From Amycolatopsis sp. A133 (lineage in GTDB: Bacteria; Actinomycetota; Actinomycetes; Mycobacteriales; Pseudonocardiaceae): a stretch of DNA of 64,000 nucleotides. The translations under genes and the position numbers were made by a program. Positions 34,206 through 42,859 of this stretch are shown piece by piece. The stretch spans positions 62,001 through 126,000 of the forward strand of contig NZ_JAVHJU010000041.1 in NCBI RefSeq assembly GCF_031082405.1. Direction: 5' to 3'. Position 1 is the first letter of the stretch. Each line of letters opens with the position of its first letter. The notes under the pieces were generated by a model. The model worked only from the letters and a program-made list of their open reading frames with translations. It was not told where the DNA came from and did not search any database.

Positions 34206-35750
34206 ATGCCCAACGGGGCGGAGACGAAAGCACGCATCGAGTCCTACCTGCTGGCCCGCATCCCGTTCGTGTCCGTCCGCACGGTCGAACGCGGCCGCGC
34301 GCTGGAGATGCTCGGCGAGCTGGCCCGGGAGAAGCAGCTCGACATCGTCGTGCACACGCTCAGCCAGGGGCTGCGGGACCTCAAGAACCGGCAGGTGCTC
34401 TCCGACGACAAGTCGCTGCTCGGCGCGCTCGACCTGGCGGGCGAATGGTTCCAGGCGCGGGCGAACCAGACCGTCGTGTTCACCGACGTGCAGCACCTCG
34501 GCGACGACAACGACATCTCACGGCGGTTCGTCGACCTCGCCCAGCTGGCCGAGGAACACGGCGGGTGCATCATGGTGATCACCGCCGACCCGACCTGGAA
34601 CGCCCTGCAGCGGATGGGGATGGCGGTCACGCTCGACCTGCCCGACGTGGACGAGATGCGCGCGGAGATCGAGGACTTCCTGCACCAGTACGCGGGCGAA
34701 ATCCGGATCGAGTGGGGTCCCGCCGAGTGCGAGGAGGCCGCGTCCATCCTCACCGGCGTCACGAAGATCGAAGCGCTGAACATCCTCGCCACGTTCGTGG
34801 TGCGGAAGTCCATCACCAAGGCGGAGCTGGTCGAGCTGGGCCGGGCCAAGGATTCGATCTTCAGCGAGCTGGCCGGCATCGAGCGGGTGCCGGTGCGCGC
34901 CGGGGACCACCTCGTCGGCGGGCTGGCCGGGCTGCGGCGGTGGCTGGACCGCAAGCGCCCGCTGCTCACCATGGACCTGCGCGACCGCGGGATGCGGCCG
35001 CCCCGCGGGGTGCTGCTGGTCGGCGTCCCGGGCTGCGGGAAGTCCCTGTCGGCCAAGGCCATCGCGAGTGACTGGCAGCTCCCGCTGTACCGGCTGGACA
35101 TCGCTTCGGTGCTGGGCAACTACGTCGGTCAGTCGGAGAGCCGGTTCCGCGAGGCGCTCGCCACGGCCGACGCCGTCGCGCCGTGCGTGCTCTGGATCGA
35201 CGAGATCGAGAAGGGGCTGGCCGGCTCGGGCACGGACAGCACCGGCGTAACGACCCGGCTGGTCGGCCAGTTCCTGTACTGGCTGCAGGAATCCCCGGCC
35301 CGGGTATTCGTGGTCGCGACCGCGAACGACGTCCGGGCGCTGCCGCAGGAGCTGCTGCGCAGCGGCCGGTTCGACGACATGTTCTTCGTCGACCTGCCCG
35401 ACGCCGAAGAGCGGCGGGAGATCATCCAGATCTACCTGCGCAAGTACCTGCGCGTGCCGGTGCCGGACGACGTCGTCGAGGAGCTCGTGCGGCTCAGCGA
35501 CGGGTTCGCCGGCTCCGACGTCGAGGCGGCCGTCAAGGAGATCGGCTACGAGGCGATCGCCGCCGCCGACGACCGGGACGTGCCGGTCGAGTTCTACCGC
35601 GACGCCTTCCGCAACATCGTGCCGCTGGTGCGCTCGGCGCCGGAGCGCATCGACGAGGTCCGGCAGCTTCGCGACCGGGCCATCCCGGCGTCGGGGAAGG
35701 TGCGGGACTCGGCCGAGAAGGCCGCTTCGCGCCGCGTGGTGCTCGGCTGA
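34206..35750 (+). CDS. Ycf46-like AAA+ ATPase
   Basis: This 514-residue ATPase ends the operon. Residues 1-240 form a degenerate P-loop-like N-terminal domain (LDIVVHTLSQGLRDLK, TVVFTDVQHLGDD, IMVITADPTWNAL). The AAA+ module follows: Walker A GVPGCGKS (273-280), pore-loop region LGNYVGQSESRFREA, Walker B CVLWIDEIEK (D332, E333), sensor VVATANDV and an arginine finger in LLRSGRFDDMF. This architecture matches Ycf46-type proteins of cyanobacteria and plastids, whose function is unsettled. GGAG lies upstream of the ATG. It is expected to remodel or disassemble a partner, perhaps the operon's own membrane protein. Confidence 0.87.
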   Translation: MPNGAETKARIESYLLARIPFVSVRTVERGRALEMLGELAREKQLDIVVHTLSQGLRDLKNRQVLSDDKSLLGALDLAGEWFQARANQTVVFTDVQHLGDDNDISRRFVDLAQLAEEHGGCIMVITADPTWNALQRMGMAVTLDLPDVDEMRAEIEDFLHQYAGEIRIEWGPAECEEAASILTGVTKIEALNILATFVVRKSITKAELVELGRAKDSIFSELAGIERVPVRAGDHLVGGLAGLRRWLDRKRPLLTMDLRDRGMRPPRGVLLVGVPGCGKSLSAKAIASDWQLPLYRLDIASVLGNYVGQSESRFREALATADAVAPCVLWIDEIEKGLAGSGTDSTGVTTRLVGQFLYWLQESPARVFVVATANDVRALPQELLRSGRFDDMFFVDLPDAEERREIIQIYLRKYLRVPVPDDVVEELVRLSDGFAGSDVEAAVKEIGYEAIAAADDRDVPVEFYRDAFRNIVPLVRSAPERIDEVRQLRDRAIPASGKVRDSAEKAASRRVVLG

Positions 35751-35795
35751 CGCTCACGCCGTGTCCTCCCGGCCCGGCAACCGGGTCCGGATGGG

Positions 35796-36950
35796 CTACG
35801 CCGGAGCGCTGAACAGGACGCTCAGCAGATCCGCGGCGGCGGCCCTGGTGAACGCGGACAGCGGGTAGTAGTCGCCGATGGCCGGGAGGAACGCCAAGGG
35901 GATCTCGTCGGGCGAGCGGCCCGGGAGGACGACCGGGAGCAGCTTCTTCGTCCACCGGTCCGGGTAGCGGTGCAGGAGGTCGGCCAGCCGGCTGTATTCC
36001 GACCGGATGCCGCGGTGGCGCGTCTCGTCGGTGAGCTCGCCGTCGCCCACGGCGCGGTAGGCCGGCGACGCCACGACGATCACGTAGTCGGTGCGCAGGA
36101 TCTGGGTCGTGGTCCACCGGTCCCAGTTGCGGCGGCGGTCCAAGCCGTCCTGGTCGACGCGCACGTCCACCCCTTCGGCGACCAGCAGCCGGCACAACCG
36201 CACGACGGCTTCCTTGTGCGCCGCGGACTCCTGTGCGTACGAGACGAACACGCGGGGCGCGCTGCCGTCCGCCGTCGTGGCCGGGACCTCCGGTTCCGGT
36301 GCTCCCGGGAGCCGGACGGTGAACGCGTCCGGACGGCCACTCGCGCGGAGGCCGGGCTCGGCGTCCGCCGCCCGCTGGTAGGCCCCTCCGGCCAGCACCG
36401 GCAGCTCGGTCCGGTCCGGCGGGGTCAGCAGGACGAGCCACGCGGTGTGGGTTCCCGCGGGCACGGCACCGGAATGCCGCCACCGCACCCGCGAACTCCC
36501 CAGCCCGAAGCAGTCCACGTGCGGCCGGACCGCGGGAAGCGCGACGTTGGCTTCGCTCGCGTCGGCCGCCCAGGGGGACCGCCCGGCCGTGGGGCGGACG
36601 AAGTTCAGCTGCCCGGTCAGCTCGTAGCTGCGCGCGGGCTCGGCCGCCGCGACCGCGCGGGGGATCGCGTCGACCACCATCACCTCGGCGGCGTCGAAGG
36701 CGAACTCCACCTCCGCCCAGGCCGGGGGCGCCACCTCCGCGGGCACGTCGAATTCGTAGTTCACGCGGACGAGGTAGGCGGCGTGCCCGGCGAAGCCGCC
36801 CGGCAGCGGGTCGATCCGGTGCAGCTGCCAGCCGGAGAACCGGATCAGGCCGATCGCGATGCCGTCCGGCGCCGAATCGATCGATTTCGCGACGCCGTCG
36901 GGGAACAGCGGGACACTGCCCGCCACTCGATCATCCGGTGACAAAACCAC
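35796..36950 (-). CDS. SEFIR-domain protein
   Basis: 384 residues. The N-terminal ~225 are beta-rich and unrecognised. The C-terminal ~150 form a SEFIR/TIR-like domain: APRVFVSYAQESAAHKEAVV, LCRLLVAEGVDVRVDQDGLD, WDRWTTTQILRTDYVIVVAS and LLPVVLPGRSPDEIPLAFLP. SEFIR domains mediate immune-type signalling in animals and occur in bacterial conflict systems. No NADase glutamate is assigned here. GTG 36950 is preferred because AGGGAGGA lies 5-12 nt upstream; GTG 37019 would add 23 residues. The gene converges on the AAA+ operon with a 45-bp gap. Confidence 0.85.
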   Translation of the reverse strand: MVLSPDDRVAGSVPLFPDGVAKSIDSAPDGIAIGLIRFSGWQLHRIDPLPGGFAGHAAYLVRVNYEFDVPAEVAPPAWAEVEFAFDAAEVMVVDAIPRAVAAAEPARSYELTGQLNFVRPTAGRSPWAADASEANVALPAVRPHVDCFGLGSSRVRWRHSGAVPAGTHTAWLVLLTPPDRTELPVLAGGAYQRAADAEPGLRASGRPDAFTVRLPGAPEPEVPATTADGSAPRVFVSYAQESAAHKEAVVRLCRLLVAEGVDVRVDQDGLDRRRNWDRWTTTQILRTDYVIVVASPAYRAVGDGELTDETRHRGIRSEYSRLADLLHRYPDRWTKKLLPVVLPGRSPDEIPLAFLPAIGDYYPLSAFTRAAAADLLSVLFSAPA

Positions 36951-37121
36951 GGAGTCCTCCCTCGGGCCGGCGAGCGCCGGCTTCTTCGACGGCGCAGTCG
37001 TTCCGGAGCGCACCGGCACGGTGAGAGTCGCTCCGGACGCCGATTTGTTTCACCTGGATCAGGACGGACAGGTCGCGGCCGCCGGTCCGGGTGTCCGGGT
37101 CTCCACCGACGACCGGATGTG

Positions 37122-37152
37122 TCGATTCTTTCGATTATTCGATTTCTTCGAT
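37122..37152. promoter_or_regulatory. Four TCGAT repeats in a divergent promoter region
   Basis: TCGAT occurs at 37122, 37131, 37139 and 37148, spaced 9, 8 and 9 nt, in an AT-richer patch between the divergent SEFIR and GH5 genes. It may be a regulator-binding array. No known regulator is assigned. Confidence 0.3.
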
Positions 37153-37253
37153 CGCCGATCTCACCTGCAAAAAGATCCTCTTCGCCGTGAGGATTGACGG
37201 CCGGTATCAACCATGTTGGAATATGTCCCCCAATGGGCATGAGAGGTATCATC

Positions 37254-38441
37254 ATGACTTCGAGAGCAGTGAAACTCTTCCTTGCCGTTGCGCTGGGCGC
37301 CGCCGTGAGTTTGCCCGGGGTGGAGGCCGGCGCCACGAGCCGGCTCAATGCGTCGCAGGTCGTGGCCGACATGGGAGCCGGGTGGAATCTGGGGAACCAG
37401 CTCGAAGCCAACGCCAACGGGGTTCCCAGCGAAACCGCTTGGGGTCTGCCTGCCGTCACCCAGGGCCTGATCGACAGGGTCAAGGCCGCCGGGTTCAAAA
37501 CCGTCCGGATTCCCGTCTCCTACCTGAACCACATCGGCGCCGGGCCGAACTACCCGGTCAACGCGGCCTGGCTGAACCGGATCCAGCAAGTCGTCGACTA
37601 CGCCTACAAGCGCGGTCTGTACGTGCTGGTCAACATGCACGGTGACGGCTACAAGACCATCACCGGCTCCTGGCTGATCTGCGACGCGGCCGACCAGGCG
37701 ACGATCAAGGCCAAGTACCAGAAGGTCTGGCAGCAGGTCGCGGCCCGGTTCGCCGGCTACGATCAGCACCTCGTGCTGGAGTCCATGAACGAGGAGTTCG
37801 ACGGGCAGTACGGCAACCCGACGCAGCCGTGCTATTCGAACATCAACGCCTACAACCAGATCTTCGTCGACACCGTGCGCAAGACCGGCGGGAACAACAG
37901 TTCGCGCTGGCTGCTCGTCCCGGGCTGGAACACCAATATCGATTACACCGCGGGCAATTACGGCTTCACATTGCCGACCGACCAGTTCCGCTCCTCGTCC
38001 ATTCCCGCGAGCGAAAAACGGATCATGATTTCCGTGCACTACTACAGCCCGTGGGACTTCGCCGGCGAGGAAAACGGGAACATCACGCAGTGGGGCCGGA
38101 GTGCCACCAATCCGGCGAAGAAGTCGACCTGGGGTCAGGAAGACTACCTGGACGCCCAGCTGAAACTGATGCGCGACACCTTCGTCACGAAGGGCTATCC
38201 GGTCGTCGTCGGCGAATACGGGTCCATCGACAAGTCCTCGTTCGATTCGTCGAACAACCGGTACCGCGCCGACTTCGCACGGGCCATCGTGGCCACCGCC
38301 AAGAAGTACGGTGCCGCCACCGTCTACTGGGACAACGGCGCCAACGGCCAATTCGGCTTCGGCCTGTTCGACCGGCGGACCTACGCGGTGACGCACCAGG
38401 GCATCATCGACGCCATCATGGGCGGCCTCGCCGGTCGATGA
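37254..38441 (+). CDS. Secreted GH5 cellulase (endoglucanase)
   Basis: This is a 395-residue exported glycoside hydrolase of family 5, expected to cleave internal beta-1,4 bonds in cellulose or related glucans. The signal peptide ends near VEAGA. The entrance motif is ADMGAGWNLGNQLEA; the fold continues with FKTVRIPVSYLNHIG. The general acid is Glu180 in LESMNEEFDG and the nucleophile is Glu321 in VVVGEYGSID. HYYSPWDFAGEE supplies the conserved active-site His/Tyr. No carbohydrate-binding module is attached. ATG 37254 has GAGAGG upstream. No CebR box is seen in its promoter, unlike the convergent GH9 gene. Confidence 0.93.
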   Translation: MTSRAVKLFLAVALGAAVSLPGVEAGATSRLNASQVVADMGAGWNLGNQLEANANGVPSETAWGLPAVTQGLIDRVKAAGFKTVRIPVSYLNHIGAGPNYPVNAAWLNRIQQVVDYAYKRGLYVLVNMHGDGYKTITGSWLICDAADQATIKAKYQKVWQQVAARFAGYDQHLVLESMNEEFDGQYGNPTQPCYSNINAYNQIFVDTVRKTGGNNSSRWLLVPGWNTNIDYTAGNYGFTLPTDQFRSSSIPASEKRIMISVHYYSPWDFAGEENGNITQWGRSATNPAKKSTWGQEDYLDAQLKLMRDTFVTKGYPVVVGEYGSIDKSSFDSSNNRYRADFARAIVATAKKYGAATVYWDNGANGQFGFGLFDRRTYAVTHQGIIDAIMGGLAGR

Positions 38442-38454
38442 CCGACGGCGGCCA

Positions 38455-38472
38455 GTCCCCCGGCCGGGGGAC
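38455..38472. terminator. Palindromic hairpin after the GH5 gene
   Basis: Positions 38455-38472 are a perfect 18-bp palindrome (GTCCCCCGG then its complement), 13 bases after the GH5 stop. Confidence 0.6.
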
Positions 38473-38564
38473 CCTCGCCCCGCGGGCCGGGAAGGCAGAA
38501 GTGTGGGCAGACGCGCCGAGGGGGGAGGAGGCGCGCCTGCCCACGGGTGTGACGCTAGCGGAGT

Positions 38565-38595
38565 GTCCGGTGGTTCGCCGATCGAACCACCGGAC
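38565..38595. terminator. Terminator of the GH9 gene
   Basis: GTCCGGTGGTTCG (38565-38577) and CGAACCACCGGAC (38583-38595) form a perfect 13-bp stem with a 5-nt loop, just past the stop of the leftward GH9 gene. Confidence 0.8.
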
Positions 38596-38601
38596 GGGCC
38601 G

Positions 38602-41478
38602 TCAGCTGCAGGTCTTCCCGTTCACCGCGAAGGCCGCCGGACGCGGGTTGCTGCCCGTGTAGCTGCCGTTGAAACCGATCGAAACCGACTTGCCCGGGGC
38701 GAGCGACGCGTTCCACGGCATCGCCGTGGCCGTGACGTCCGCGCCGGACTGCGCCCACGTCGCCGACCAGCCCTGGGTCACCTTCTGGGTGCCCGGGAAG
38801 GCGAACTTCAGCGCCCACGTCGACCACGCCGCGGTCCCGGTGTTGGTCAGCGTCACGTAGGCCGTGAAGCCACCGGTCCAGCTGGTCGCCGTGTAGGCCA
38901 CCGAGCAGCCGCCCGCCGAGGTGTCCGGCAGCGTCGTGAACTGCGTGGACGCCGAGTCCGGACCCGTGAGGCCGGCGCCGTTGCGGGCCACCACGACCAG
39001 GGTGTACGCGGTCGACGGCGTGAGCCCCGTCAGGGTCGCGCTCGTTCCGGTGACGGTCGCGAGGACCTTCCGGGCCGAGCCGGTCACGCTGACGACGTCG
39101 TAGTCCTTGATGCCGCTCTCCGCGTCCGCGGACGCCGTCCAGGTCACCGTCGCCCCGGTGCCCGACACCGACGAGACGGCGGGCCGGCCCGCCGCGGCCG
39201 GCGCGGTCGTGTCCACGGCGGACGGCGACTTCTCCGCCGTCCAGTTCGCCAGCCAGGCCAGCGCCGAGTTCCAGTTGATGGCGACCTCGTTCACCGAGTA
39301 CGCCTGGATGTCGTCGACGAAGCAGCGCTGGGGTGCGCAGCCGGTGAGCAGCCGGGCCGCGGTCGGGTCCTGGAGGCCGCTGTTGGGCCCGCCGGAGAGC
39401 GCCCCGGGCGGGGCGGTCGGCAGCGACGGGTCCAGCTGGTGCGCCCAGAACCGGTGGTGCACGTTCTGCACCGCCTGGTCGCCGTGGCCGGAGACGTAGG
39501 AGTAGTTCGCGGGGTTGCGGCCCAGCAGGTAGTCCATGGCCTGGAACGCGCCGTCGCGGTACTTGTCCAGCTTGGTGAAGTCGTACGCGAGGGCGAGCAC
39601 GACGCCGTTGTTGGCCACCAGGCCGTTGGATCCCCACTCGTACGTGCCGTCGGCCGTGCGGTAGGGCGCGGGGTAGCCCATGGCCGCCATCTGGGCGAGG
39701 TGGCTGTCGGCGGTCGTGGTGATCGCGGTCTTGATCGCCGCGACGTCGGCCGCCGGCAGGTCGGTGGGCACCAGGGCGAGCGTGATGTCCCCGAGCGCGC
39801 CCGTGGAGCCCCAGTCGAAGCCGTGGGTGTTGAAGCTCGCGCCGCGGTAGAGCGAGGAGCCCGTGACGTCGGTACGGTACGCGCTCTTCGCGGTCGTCGC
39901 GAACAGCTCCGCGGCCGCCCAGTAGAACTCGTCGGTCACGGTGTTGTCGCTGTAGGTGCCGCCGCCGGTGCCGTCGTTCGGGTCGGCGAGCACGTTGGGG
40001 TTGGCCTTCGCTGCCGCGTACGCCTTCTCGGCCGCGGCAAGCAGCTTCGCCGAGTACGCCGGGTCGATGGTCCGCCACAGCCGCGACGCCTGGGCCGCGA
40101 CCGCGGCCATGTTCAGCGTGGCCGCCGTGCTCGGCGGCGAGAGCCGGCGCGGCTGGCTGTCCTGCTCGGGCCGGGTGGGCAGGCTGGTCCACTGCGCGTC
40201 GTGGATCTTGTGGTGCACCATGCCCGCGTTCGGCTTGCCGTCCGGCACCTGCATGGAGAGCAGGAAGTCGACTTCCCAGCGGGCTTCGTCGAGGATGTCG
40301 GGCACGCCGTTGGCCCGCTCCGGGATGGCCAGCTTGCCGTCACCCAGCGCACTCGCATCGCCGAGCTTCAGCGCGCGCTCGTACTCGTCGAGCAGTTCCC
40401 AGGTCGCGATGCCGCCGTTGACGACGTACTTGCCGTGGTCGCCCGCGTCGTACCAGCCGCCGCGCACGTCGAGGGTGTACCCGCAGTTGAGGTCCGAGCG
40501 GCACGGCACGTTGTTGTCGCCCTGGTTCGGCGCGACGTTGACGTGGCCCGCCGGGCGCGCGTAGGTGGCCCCGACGTACTGGGCGTCGATCGCGATCCCG
40601 CTGCGCTGGTGGTAGAAGAAGGCCAGCGAGTCGTAACGCAGTTTCTTGAGCCCGTCCGCGGCGATGTCGAACGGGAAGCTGGTTTCGGAGCCGACGGCCA
40701 GCGTGTACCCGGTGCCCGCGGTGTCGTAGGCGGAGAAGTCGATGTCGTGGACGCTTTCGCCGGAGGGGGCGTCGGCGCCGCGCGGCCGGGTCTGGCCGGT
40801 GGTCACCGCGGTGCCGGCGGAGTTGCGCAACGTCCACGTCACCGGGGTCGCCGAGCTGCTGATCACCGTGGCGTGCTTGGGCAGGCCGGGCACGTAGCTT
40901 TCCTGGTTCACCCGGATGCCGCTCGTCGGCGGCAGGCCGCCGGGCGGGATCACGCCGCCGATCAGGGAGATGTTGTCCAGGCAGATCGTGTTGTCCGCGG
41001 CCTGGCCGCCGAACCAGAAGGCCAGCTGGCCGTTGCCCGCGTTCGGGAAGTCCAAAGTGGACGTAAAGGTGACGGTGAAGTGCTGGGTCGTCTGGGTGAC
41101 CGTCAGGTCGTTGCGCGAAATCTGCCGGTAGGGCGACACGGCCTCGCCCGCGACAGCGGAGATCTGCTGCGGGGTCGTCGCGTGCGCGTCGAACGTCAAC
41201 GTGTACTGCTGACCGGTCTCGAAGGGGACGCCGTTCTGGCCGGCGAGCGCGTCGTAGCCGTTGGCCGTGCCCCCGGTGACGTCGGTGCAGAACTCCCCGC
41301 CGGTGACGCGGCCGGTGGTACCGGACCCGGCCCACCAGGGGTCGAGCGTGCCGCCGGCGAACGTGCCGTTGAGCAGCCGTTCGTAGTCCGCGGCGGACGC
41401 GGGCACGGAACCCGCCGTCAGCCCGAGCGCCGTCACGGCCAGCAACACCACACCGGTCCGGAATCTCCTTGCCCGCAT
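38602..41478 (-). CDS. Secreted multidomain GH9 cellulase with CBM2
   Basis: 958 residues. Order: signal peptide ending VPASAAD (~32); a CBM4_9-like domain (YERLLNGTFAGGTLDPWWAG, ~35-170); an N-terminal Ig-like domain (IRVNQESYVPGLPKHATVIS); the GH9 catalytic barrel (~270-710). Its base is in GGWYDAGDHGKYV and its acid in VDDIQAYSVNEVAINWNSAL. A fibronectin type III domain and a C-terminal CBM2 follow, with Cys near both ends (GGCSVAYTATSWTGGF to VNGKTCS). Such enzymes are processive or exo-acting endoglucanases. ATG 41478 has GAGGAG at 7-nt spacing. A perfect CebR box lies 33 bp upstream, so cellobiose-type induction is expected. Confidence 0.95.
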   Translation of the reverse strand: MRARRFRTGVVLLAVTALGLTAGSVPASAADYERLLNGTFAGGTLDPWWAGSGTTGRVTGGEFCTDVTGGTANGYDALAGQNGVPFETGQQYTLTFDAHATTPQQISAVAGEAVSPYRQISRNDLTVTQTTQHFTVTFTSTLDFPNAGNGQLAFWFGGQAADNTICLDNISLIGGVIPPGGLPPTSGIRVNQESYVPGLPKHATVISSSATPVTWTLRNSAGTAVTTGQTRPRGADAPSGESVHDIDFSAYDTAGTGYTLAVGSETSFPFDIAADGLKKLRYDSLAFFYHQRSGIAIDAQYVGATYARPAGHVNVAPNQGDNNVPCRSDLNCGYTLDVRGGWYDAGDHGKYVVNGGIATWELLDEYERALKLGDASALGDGKLAIPERANGVPDILDEARWEVDFLLSMQVPDGKPNAGMVHHKIHDAQWTSLPTRPEQDSQPRRLSPPSTAATLNMAAVAAQASRLWRTIDPAYSAKLLAAAEKAYAAAKANPNVLADPNDGTGGGTYSDNTVTDEFYWAAAELFATTAKSAYRTDVTGSSLYRGASFNTHGFDWGSTGALGDITLALVPTDLPAADVAAIKTAITTTADSHLAQMAAMGYPAPYRTADGTYEWGSNGLVANNGVVLALAYDFTKLDKYRDGAFQAMDYLLGRNPANYSYVSGHGDQAVQNVHHRFWAHQLDPSLPTAPPGALSGGPNSGLQDPTAARLLTGCAPQRCFVDDIQAYSVNEVAINWNSALAWLANWTAEKSPSAVDTTAPAAAGRPAVSSVSGTGATVTWTASADAESGIKDYDVVSVTGSARKVLATVTGTSATLTGLTPSTAYTLVVVARNGAGLTGPDSASTQFTTLPDTSAGGCSVAYTATSWTGGFTAYVTLTNTGTAAWSTWALKFAFPGTQKVTQGWSATWAQSGADVTATAMPWNASLAPGKSVSIGFNGSYTGSNPRPAAFAVNGKTCS

Positions 41479-41510
41479 TCGCCACTCCTCGTCGTCGAGC
41501 CAGGCGTAAG

Positions 41511-41524
41511 TGGGAGCGCTCCCA
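41511..41524. promoter_or_regulatory. CebR operator (TGGGAGCGCTCCCA)
   Basis: The 14-bp palindrome is identical to the consensus of CebR, the LacI-type repressor of cellulose and cello-oligosaccharide use in actinomycetes. It lies 33 bp upstream of the GH9 start. The cebR gene itself is not in this window. Confidence 0.85.
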
Positions 41525-41620
41525 GAGAGGGGACTGTAATCATTCCGGCGCACCTTTGGCAATGAGCCGGTCCCCCATGCCGCCGGACCGAAAGTTTCGG
41601 AAAGTTTCACGAAGACGAAT

Positions 41621-41642
41621 CTGTGAGACAGTTGACTCACAG
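41621..41642. promoter_or_regulatory. TetR-type operator, distal copy
   Basis: TGAGACA-GT-TGACTCA, embedded in CTGTGAG/CTCACAG outer arms, is a near-perfect palindrome. It shares the TGAGACAnnTGTCTCA pattern with the site at 41671-41685, 50 bp away. It lies upstream of the membrane protein gene. Confidence 0.6.
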
Positions 41643-41670
41643 CGCCGCGCGTGCCACGATGCCGTTCTAC

Positions 41671-41685
41671 GAGACATGTGTCTCA
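41671..41685. promoter_or_regulatory. TetR-type operator, proximal copy
   Basis: GAGACATGTGTCTC (41671-41684) is a perfect 14-bp palindrome, extended by a matching A on the right. It ends about 28 bp before the start at 41713, where a repressor would block transcription. Confidence 0.65.
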
Positions 41686-41712
41686 CAGAGGCGCGGCCCG
41701 AGGAGATCTTCG

Positions 41713-42150
41713 TTGTCCACTGGAACCTGGTTGCTCGGCTACGGCATGCTGTCGGCTTACTGCCTGGCCGGCTGCCTGATGGAGCACTTCGCCGTCTTCT
41801 CCGGATGGGCGGCGGTCGGCACCGGCGAGTTCCGGGCCGTCCAGACGAGCCAGGGCCACGGCAGCGGAATCGTCTACGTGGTCCCGAAGGTCCTGCTGAC
41901 CGGCTTGGTGATCGTCATGCTCGCCACCGCTCCGGCCGCGATTCCCGCCTGGCCACTGTGGGGTGGCTTGGCGGCCTTGAGCGCGTCCTGGCTGTCGTTC
42001 GCCGTGATCCAGCTGCCGATCCAGCTGAACATCCGGGAAACCGCCGACCGCGCGGCCATCGCGCGGTTGCTGCGCACGGACTGGATCCGGGTCGCCGCGA
42101 TGGCCGCGCACTTCGCTTTTGGTGTCACCGCCATCGCCGGGGCGGCCTAG
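41713..42150 (+). CDS. Small integral membrane protein (DUF1772-like)
   Basis: 145 residues with four membrane helices: TWLLGYGMLSAYCLAGCLME, YVVPKVLLTGLVIVMLATAP, LWGGLAALSASWLSFAVIQL and VAAMAAHFAFGVTAIAGAA. Length and hydrophobic pattern recall DUF1772-type proteins, some of which are oxygenases or stress membrane proteins, but the assignment is loose. TTG 41713 is chosen because GAGGAG lies 7 nt upstream. It is preceded by two palindromic operators. Its stop overlaps that of the convergent TetR gene. Confidence 0.75.
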   Translation: MSTGTWLLGYGMLSAYCLAGCLMEHFAVFSGWAAVGTGEFRAVQTSQGHGSGIVYVVPKVLLTGLVIVMLATAPAAIPAWPLWGGLAALSASWLSFAVIQLPIQLNIRETADRAAIARLLRTDWIRVAAMAAHFAFGVTAIAGAA

Positions 42151-42713
42151 CTCCGCCAGGTTCCCACGCTGTCCACGAGCCGCTCGATGAACGCGTCGGA
42201 CGACGGGCGCCGCTGGGCCGTGGCGCGGTAGACGATCGGGCCCACCAGCATGGCCGTCAAATCGGCCGGTTCGGCGTCCGTGGTCAGCTCGCCGGCCGCG
42301 ACCGCCGATTCCACAGCGGCCCGGAGGCGATCCGTGATCGTCCGGACCGACTCGTCCTGCCGGTGTGCCGCCTCGGGGTCCGACAGCGCCGACTGGGCCA
42401 GCGTCAGCGAAACCGCGGCGACGGAGGGGATCGCGAGCTCGTCGGCCATCCGCCGCAGCTGGCGGCACAGCCACGGGTGCAGCGGTGCTTCCGGGTCCTT
42501 GAACAGCGGCAGGTCCGCGCCGCCCATGGCGTCGAGCAGCAGCTGGTCGGCTCGTGGCCAGTGCCGGTACACCGTCGCCCGGCCGACTCCGGCCTCCTCC
42601 GCGACCCGCCGGTGGGTGACGGCGTCGAGCCCTTCCTCCGCCAGCAACCGCCGCGCCGCGGCGATCATCGCCTCCCGGCTCCGCGCCGCCCGCGGGTCGG
42701 TCGAATAGCTCAC
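42147..42713 (-). CDS. TetR-family repressor
   Basis: 188 residues. The N-terminal helix-turn-helix is typical: AARSREAMIAAARRLLAEEG, then THRRVAEEAGVGRATVYRHW. The C-terminal ~130 residues are the helical ligand-binding and dimer domain, ending in AFIERLVDSVGTWRS. The GTG start at 42713 has no clear ribosome site; upstream frames lack the family pattern, so this start is favoured. It converges on the membrane protein gene. Control of the two operators upstream of that gene is likely by context but unproven, since no similar site lies at its own promoter. Confidence 0.9.
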   Translation of the reverse strand: MSYSTDPRAARSREAMIAAARRLLAEEGLDAVTHRRVAEEAGVGRATVYRHWPRADQLLLDAMGGADLPLFKDPEAPLHPWLCRQLRRMADELAIPSVAAVSLTLAQSALSDPEAAHRQDESVRTITDRLRAAVESAVAAGELTTDAEPADLTAMLVGPIVYRATAQRRPSSDAFIERLVDSVGTWRS

Positions 42714-42859
42714 CGTCGCATCGTACGAGGCGCATCCCCTTCGGCGGGCACGCCGGCGCAACTCACCTGACCGAGGGACACGGCGGCGGTAACGCGAGCG
42801 CAGTAACGGAGCGATAACGAGGGCACGGACCGCACGCCCGACAGCAGGAGAACTCACGC

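Noticed and set aside
33677..35750. Gas-vesicle (GvpN-type) or CbbX/Rubisco-activase system
   Set aside because: The AAA+ protein is most like Ycf46 in layout, and no gas-vesicle or Rubisco genes are nearby.
38503..41565. 1020-codon rightward open frame opposite the GH9 cellulase
   Set aside because: It is a GC-driven mirror of the cellulase gene: Arg/Gly/Val-rich, no family pattern, and the opposite strand has clear GH9 and CBM2 domains with a ribosome site.
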